Shown: in pieces, positions 59,636 to 64,000 of the stretch
Layout of the letters: each line of letters starts with the position of its first letter
Position numbering within the stretch: position 1 is the first letter of the stretch
DNA from: JAGZEG01 sp963930185
Lineage (GTDB): Bacteria > Actinomycetota > Coriobacteriia > Coriobacteriales > UMGS124
Length of the DNA: 64,000 nucleotides
Direction of reading: 5' to 3'
Assembly (NCBI GenBank): GCA_963930185.1
Contig: CAWVLT010000074.1
Coordinates: 62,001 to 126,000 of the forward strand
Program-made: the position numbers and the translations under genes
The notes under the pieces: model-generated
Databases searched by the model: none
The model's input: the letters and a program-made list of their open reading frames with translations, nothing else
What the model was told of the DNA's origin: nothing

Positions 59636-60869
59636 GATAGGTGACGGATCATCTCAGAGAAAGCTGCTCATGCTTGGCGGGTCTGAGTCACAAGTGGTTG
59701 CTATCGACAAGGCGCGCGAGCTTGGCTATTTCACGGTTTTGTGTGATTACTTGCCGGACAATCCAGGACAGTATCATGCTGATTCCTTCCACCTTGTGAG
59801 CACGACGGATAAAGATGCCGTGCTTGCTGTTGCTTGCGAAGAGCAGGTAGATGGCATTGTCGCATATGGTTCTGATCCGGCTGCGCCTACGGCGGCGTAT
59901 GTGGCAGAGAAACTTGGGTTGCCAGGTGTTCCGTATCAAACAGCTAAGAACTTTTGCGAAAAACATCTTTTCCGAACCTTTCTTGAGAATAACGAATTCT
60001 GCGTTCCCCTACATGTCAGTCTCCCGGTTTCTGATATACATCGGGCGGCGGAAAGCATTGCTGGCATGGCATTCCCTCTTGTGGTGAAGCCCACTGATTC
60101 GTCTGGCAGTAAAGGTGTATCGGTCGTAAAGAAAGGTTCTGAGCTTAACGACGCGCTTGCCTATGCTGCGGGGTATTCCCGCAACGGGGTGCTTGAGATC
60201 GAAGAGTACATTACGTCTTGCCATCCGGGGGTTATTGAGGGTGAGCTCTTTGTTTATGGGGGCAAGGTTGTTTCATGGGGCTTGATGAACTGCCTGCGCG
60301 ACGAGACCATTAACCCGCTGCTTCCTGCAGGCTATTGTCATCCTCTTGCGCAAAGCGATGATCAGATTAAACATATCAAGGACGAGATCTCGCGGCTCAT
60401 CAATGTGAGCGGCATTGTGGCTGGTGCGCTTAATATCGAGATGCTTCTCACTGCCGATAACAAGCTGTATTTTCTTGATGCTGGCCCACGTAACGGGGGG
60501 AACATGCTCCCGGCGTTTTATTCACGCATTTCAGGTGACGATCTGGTCGAGGGTACGCTTCGCGTTGCCATGGGCGACCCGTGGTCACACCATCAGTTTG
60601 ATGGTGCGCAAGATGGGTTTTGGTACATGCATGTGCTCCACTCTCGCGCCGAGGGTGTTTTTGACCATGTTGAGTACTCTGAAACAGTGCGAGACGTCTT
60701 ACGGTATGAACATGTTTTCGTTTCTCCTGGTGACTTGGTTGAGCCCTTTAAAACCTCTGATAAGCTGTTGGGGCTTCTTATGCTGTGTTGCGAGTCAAAA
60801 TCTACACTCGAAGAAATCCTGACGCATATTAATGACCACATTCGAGTTGTCCTTAAGGCAGATCTATGA
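59628..60869 (+). CDS. ATP-grasp ligase, copy A
   Basis: A 413-residue ATP-grasp protein. The N-terminal preATP-grasp Rossmann part (KLLMLGGSESQVVAIDKARE) is followed by the ATP-grasp region (FPLVVKPTDSSGSKGVSVVK, then LEIEEYI) and the metal-binding DAGPRNGGNML. This group joins a carboxylate to an amine or thiol with ATP. In a polysaccharide cluster it could attach an amino acid or other acid to an amino sugar (inference). It overlaps the aminotransferase by 8 bp and the sugar transferase by 4 bp. Codon use is more AT-rich than in the housekeeping genes. Confidence 0.85.
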   Translation: MPRIGDGSSQRKLLMLGGSESQVVAIDKARELGYFTVLCDYLPDNPGQYHADSFHLVSTTDKDAVLAVACEEQVDGIVAYGSDPAAPTAAYVAEKLGLPGVPYQTAKNFCEKHLFRTFLENNEFCVPLHVSLPVSDIHRAAESIAGMAFPLVVKPTDSSGSKGVSVVKKGSELNDALAYAAGYSRNGVLEIEEYITSCHPGVIEGELFVYGGKVVSWGLMNCLRDETINPLLPAGYCHPLAQSDDQIKHIKDEISRLINVSGIVAGALNIEMLLTADNKLYFLDAGPRNGGNMLPAFYSRISGDDLVEGTLRVAMGDPWSHHQFDGAQDGFWYMHVLHSRAEGVFDHVEYSETVRDVLRYEHVFVSPGDLVEPFKTSDKLLGLLMLCCESKSTLEEILTHINDHIRVVLKADL

Positions 60870-61678
60870 ACGCCTCCGATTTAACAAAGGCTCAACGCTG
60901 GGCTTTGGCTGACAGATTGGCCGAGGAGCGCCTTCCTGAAATCAATAAGCACTGCGAGCCTGTTCGTCCAAGCCAGACAATCTATGCGCGATATATAAAG
61001 CGGATAATCGACGTCATTTTGTCAAGTGTGGCCCTTGTCGTCACGCTTCCATTCAACCTGATCATAGGCATCATCACGATGTTTGACGTTGGGTTTCCTA
61101 TCTTCTTTAAGCAAACGAGGACAGGGAAAGACGGCAAGGAATTTACTATCATAAAGTTTCGCAACATGCGCAATACGTGTGATGAGCGTGGCGAACTACT
61201 GCCGCCAGAACAGAGAGTGACTACATTTGGCAAATTTGTTCGCAAGACCTCATTAGACGAGCTGCTTAACTTCTGGTCTGTATTCAAGGGAGACATGAGT
61301 ATTATTGGCCCGCGGCCTCTTGTGCCGGAATATACACATCGCTATAACGATCGGCATAGAATGCGCCTTACCGTGAGGCCGGGGCTCGAATGCCCCCCTC
61401 GTACGATTGGTCATCATGTGTGGACATGGCAGGAACAGTTCGAAAATGATATCTGGTATGTCGAGAACGTGAGTTTCAAAACTGATTGTGTGATGATAAT
61501 AAATTTGATTAAGTATACACTGAATAAAAAAGATGCTACAGCTCGTGCTATCGTACAGAGGAACAGTTTTATTGGCTATGATGACCAAGGGCGCGCGATT
61601 GACCTCAATAGTGTTCCTCAATGCTATATCGATGAATTGGCATTCGCAGGGAAGGGGAACATGAATGCGAAAAGATGA
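60866..61678 (+). CDS. Undecaprenyl-phosphate sugar phosphotransferase
   Basis: A 270-residue bacterial sugar transferase (WcaJ/PglC type). One N-terminal membrane helix (~50-72: VILSSVALVVTLPFNLIIGI) precedes the conserved core FKQTRTGKDGKEFTIIKFRN, the TSLDELLNFWSVFKGDMSI motif, GPRPLVPEY, and VRPGLECPPRTIG. It starts lipid-linked assembly by putting a sugar phosphate on undecaprenyl phosphate. The start overlaps the ATP-grasp gene (ATGA). About 40 residues of N-terminal extension are longer than the minimal family. Confidence 0.9.
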   Translation: MNASDLTKAQRWALADRLAEERLPEINKHCEPVRPSQTIYARYIKRIIDVILSSVALVVTLPFNLIIGIITMFDVGFPIFFKQTRTGKDGKEFTIIKFRNMRNTCDERGELLPPEQRVTTFGKFVRKTSLDELLNFWSVFKGDMSIIGPRPLVPEYTHRYNDRHRMRLTVRPGLECPPRTIGHHVWTWQEQFENDIWYVENVSFKTDCVMIINLIKYTLNKKDATARAIVQRNSFIGYDDQGRAIDLNSVPQCYIDELAFAGKGNMNAKR

Positions 61679-62630
61679 AATCGGCGGTTACCTTGAAATA
61701 GAACGTTACGAGGGCTCCCTTTATCACGACAATGCAATCGCATTAAATTGCGGTCGAGGCTGCTTGGCTTATTTAATTGAGGCGCGCAAGATACATGACA
61801 TATGGATGCCCGACTTTATGTGCGACTCTGTTTTCCGGGTATTTGATAGCCATAACGTTCGGATGTATTTCTATCATGTGGACGAAGACTTCAATCCTGT
61901 TTGGGATTTTACCGTCAATAAAGGTCAAACGCTCTATCTGAATGACTATTATGGTCAATTGGACAATCGCGTAATAGAGCAGGCTTTCGAGCGCTCGCAC
62001 GGTAATTTGATTGTTGATGAAACGCAGGGCTACTTCATTCTCCCCCGCTTGGAAATAGATACGCTTTATACCTGTCGCAAATATTTCGGTGTTTCAGATG
62101 GTGCCTTTTTATATTCAAAAGATCATCTGAATCGTGAATTACCCATCGATATTTCGATGGACCGCATGAATTATCTTCTTGGCAGATTCGAAAAAACCGC
62201 TTCTGAGTTTTTTCGGGAGGCTCAGGCAAATAATGAGTTGTTTGACAACGAGCCGGTAAAGCGCATGTCACTTTTGACGGAAAACCTTCTTCGTTCTTTG
62301 GATTATGGTGACATCATAAACAGGCGAGAGGCGAACTATCACCTGCTTGATTCTGCATTGAGCGACGTCAATGGCTTGCATTTACGCATGCCGCTTGGTC
62401 CGTTTGCATATCCTTTGTTTGTCGAAGATGGGCCACGTGTACGTAGGTTTCTTGCTGAGAAAAAGATCTATGTACCAACACTATGGCCTAATGTTTTGGA
62501 GAACAACAATCCTTCATCGATTGCATATACATATGCAAAGAACATTTTGCCGTTGCCGGTTGATCAAAGGTATGGGGCTGATGATATGAGCACCATTCTT
62601 GAGGCGCTCGCGCAAGCGGAGGTGTTCTAG
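61665..62630 (+). CDS. DegT-like PLP-fold protein
   Basis: A 321-residue protein with a reduced aminotransferase pattern. CGRGCLAYLIEARKI is the N-terminal anchor. WMPDFMCDSVFRVF and NLIVDETQGYF keep the PLP-binding Asp. YTCRKYFGVSDGAFLY supplies a probable PLP Lys in RKYFG. The order matches the DegT family but the sequence is shortened, so it may act on an unusual substrate or be partly degenerate. It overlaps the sugar transferase by 14 bp. It is AT-rich, as are its neighbours. Confidence 0.7.
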   Translation: MRKDEIGGYLEIERYEGSLYHDNAIALNCGRGCLAYLIEARKIHDIWMPDFMCDSVFRVFDSHNVRMYFYHVDEDFNPVWDFTVNKGQTLYLNDYYGQLDNRVIEQAFERSHGNLIVDETQGYFILPRLEIDTLYTCRKYFGVSDGAFLYSKDHLNRELPIDISMDRMNYLLGRFEKTASEFFREAQANNELFDNEPVKRMSLLTENLLRSLDYGDIINRREANYHLLDSALSDVNGLHLRMPLGPFAYPLFVEDGPRVRRFLAEKKIYVPTLWPNVLENNNPSSIAYTYAKNILPLPVDQRYGADDMSTILEALAQAEVF

Positions 62631-62631
62631 C

Positions 62632-63927
62632 ATGGATTTGGCCGGTAAGAAGATTGCGGTATTGGGAGGGACGCTCATATCCTGCGAAATCGTAAAAGCG
62701 GCCCATGCTCTTGGCATGCACGTGACAACGATTGACTATAATCCACCCGAGCAGTCGCCAGCTAAGCGAATCTCAGATGAGCATGCTTGTATCAGCGTGG
62801 CGGACACAGGTGCGGTGGCCAGATATTTGGCGCAGCAGGAGATCGACGGCGTGATAACGGGGTATTCCGACTCCATTTTGGGTTTCTATGCGGATATTTG
62901 CGATAAGGCAAATCTTCCCTGCTATGGTACGCGTGCTCAGTTTGAGATGTTTACAAACAAACATTCCTGGAAAGCCCTATGCTGTGCTCACGGCGTTCCG
63001 ACAGCCGTGGAATTTGATGAGTCCCTGCTTGCTACTTCAGAAGAAGAGATTCCGTTTCCTCTTATGTTAAAACCTGTTGATGGTTCAGGCTCGCGAGGTG
63101 TGACCATCGTACGTAGCAAAGCTGAGCTTGTCGAAGGTTGGGAGCGGTCAAAGATTTGGTCGAAAACAGGGTCGGTGATTGCCGAACAGTACTTAGAGGG
63201 GCCGGAGTGTACAGTTTTCTGGCTTTTTATCAATGGAGAGTACCTTGTCTCTATGCTCGGGAACAGGCATGTGAAGGATAGTCAGCCTGGATATCTCCCA
63301 TTGCCAGTTGGCTATAGCTATCCTGCTTCGGTTTTGCCAAGATATCTGTGTGATGTCGCTCCGCGTGTTCGTGAGATGTTGCGTGCATGTGACGTGCAAA
63401 ACGGCATGATGTTTATGCAGTGCGTCGTCCAAGATGGGCTGCCTTATGTATACGACATAGGATATAGATTGACGGGATCACTCGAGCACCACAACCAGAA
63501 AGTGTCAGCTGGATACAGCTCAATGGATATGCTTCTGAATTATGCAGTCAAAGGCCGCATGACTGATGATTTGGACATCGAAACTAAGATAAAAACAGGC
63601 CTTTATGCTCCTTCGTACAATATTTCGTTGCTTATGAAGCCTGGAACGATAGATCATTTCGAAGGGATTGAAAGTGCCTTGCAGCGTGAGAGTGTGATTG
63701 CATGCGTAAAGGCACATATTGAGGGGGAAACGTTGCCATCTGAGGCGAAAGGTCAGCTTTGTCAGATAGCGTTAAGAGTGCTGGGTAATGTAAGATCTCC
63801 TAATGATCTTCCGGCAGAGATGCTTGTTGTGCAGAGTATTCTCGATATTAAAGATATTAATAATAAATCTTTGTTATTTACTGGACTAGAAAAAAAAGAT
63901 TTCGAAAATAAAATTCTAGATTATTGA
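62632..63927 (+). CDS. ATP-grasp ligase, copy B
   Basis: A 431-residue ATP-grasp protein: KKIAVLGGTLISCEIVKAAH opening, FPLMLKPVDGSGSRGVTIVR nucleotide loop (~145-165), VIAEQYLEGPECTVFWLFIN and a C-terminal QCVVQDGLPYVYDIGYRLTG catalytic strand. It is related to copy A but longer, and lacks the clean DAGPRNGG motif (DIGYRLTG instead), so the metal site may differ. GGAGGT 8 bases before ATG 62632 sets the start, one base after the preceding stop. It probably works with copy A and the two PLP proteins on one sugar. Confidence 0.82.
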   Translation: MDLAGKKIAVLGGTLISCEIVKAAHALGMHVTTIDYNPPEQSPAKRISDEHACISVADTGAVARYLAQQEIDGVITGYSDSILGFYADICDKANLPCYGTRAQFEMFTNKHSWKALCCAHGVPTAVEFDESLLATSEEEIPFPLMLKPVDGSGSRGVTIVRSKAELVEGWERSKIWSKTGSVIAEQYLEGPECTVFWLFINGEYLVSMLGNRHVKDSQPGYLPLPVGYSYPASVLPRYLCDVAPRVREMLRACDVQNGMMFMQCVVQDGLPYVYDIGYRLTGSLEHHNQKVSAGYSSMDMLLNYAVKGRMTDDLDIETKIKTGLYAPSYNISLLMKPGTIDHFEGIESALQRESVIACVKAHIEGETLPSEAKGQLCQIALRVLGNVRSPNDLPAEMLVVQSILDIKDINNKSLLFTGLEKKDFENKILDY

Positions 63928-63951
63928 GATATTTCGAGCTAAGGGATCCTT

Positions 63952-64000
63952 ATGAGACTGCTGGTTATTGGAAGAGCATACCCTGAAGAGGGTACAGGCA
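63952..64000 (+). CDS. Probable glycosyltransferase (cut off by window end)
   Basis: Only the first 16 codons are present (MRLLVIGRAYPEEGTG). The opening strand and the RAYP..G motif resemble the start of family 4 glycosyltransferases. AAGGGA lies before ATG 63952. It follows the second ATP-grasp gene and continues the cluster. Confidence 0.5.
   Translation, partial: MRLLVIGRAYPEEGTG

Noticed and set aside
1..64000. tRNA, rRNA, riboswitch and replication-origin features
   Set aside because: I looked in the gaps for cloverleaf ends, conserved riboswitch cores and DnaA-box clusters and saw none. The only RNA gene I can support is the SRP RNA. A covariance-model scan would be needed to exclude others.

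Overview
The window is high-GC and reads as one contig from a gut or oral anaerobe of the class Coriobacteriia (Actinomycetota), probably an Olsenella- or Collinsella-like member. I infer this from three things: a large set of Tat-exported FAD flavoproteins, many LuxR-type regulators that carry an N-terminal polytopic membrane domain, and the housekeeping order dnaX-ybaB-recR-shikimate kinase. No 16S rRNA or tRNA gene is present to confirm the taxonomy.

Layout. 1-3.3 kb: a cut-off LuxR regulator, an intact RelB/PIN toxin-antitoxin pair and a complete IS3-family element. 3.7-26.2 kb: respiratory accessory region with four Tat flavoproteins (3702, 9101, 17621, 24456), LuxR and LysR regulators, a secreted rhodanese-like/FMN-carrier pair, a Tat-exported DUF169 protein, an AlbA/ATPase regulator beside an XRE-antitoxin remnant, a secreted subtilase, and a HemN-like protein that has lost its cluster cysteines. 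26.4-30.9 kb: an AAA-ATPase/nuclease protein, the SRP RNA gene, a DedA protein and two membrane or acidic hypotheticals. 31.1-39.7 kb: two more flavoproteins, each divergent from a membrane LuxR regulator, with a carboxymuconolactone decarboxylase-like gene between. 39.8-43.8 kb: dnaX, ybaB, recR and a shikimate-kinase-like gene. 44.0-50.2 kb: two paralogous S9 peptidases separated by an orphan LuxR domain and a membrane protein. 50.4-58.2 kb: beta-carbonic anhydrase, a twice-frameshifted LuxR pseudogene, a seventh flavoprotein, a decayed AbiE toxin-antitoxin module, an iron-sulfur-type FMN reductase, luxS and an Rpn-like nuclease. 58.5-64.0 kb: start of a surface-polysaccharide cluster (two PLP aminotransferase-fold proteins, two ATP-grasp ligases, a sugar-phosphate transferase, the first codons of a probable glycosyltransferase), visibly more AT-rich from about 59.6 kb on.

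How it fits together. The flavoproteins would act outside the membrane as terminal reductases for organic acceptors. Two carry an extra FMN domain with a covalent-flavin acceptor motif. Each is probably switched on by its neighbouring membrane LuxR or LysR protein when the substrate is present. Several gaps between regulator and reductase hold palindromes or repeats that could be the operators. Decay is common: a LuxR pseudogene, XRE and AbiE antitoxin-system remnants, and the cut-off start of another Tat-exported protein.

The most unusual signals are: a pair of 60-bp palindromic elements (30945-31004 and 35802-35861) with the same 16-28-16 geometry and compensatory base-pair changes; the HemN-like protein without radical-SAM cysteines; the rhodanese/FMN secreted pair; and the double ATP-grasp polysaccharide operon.
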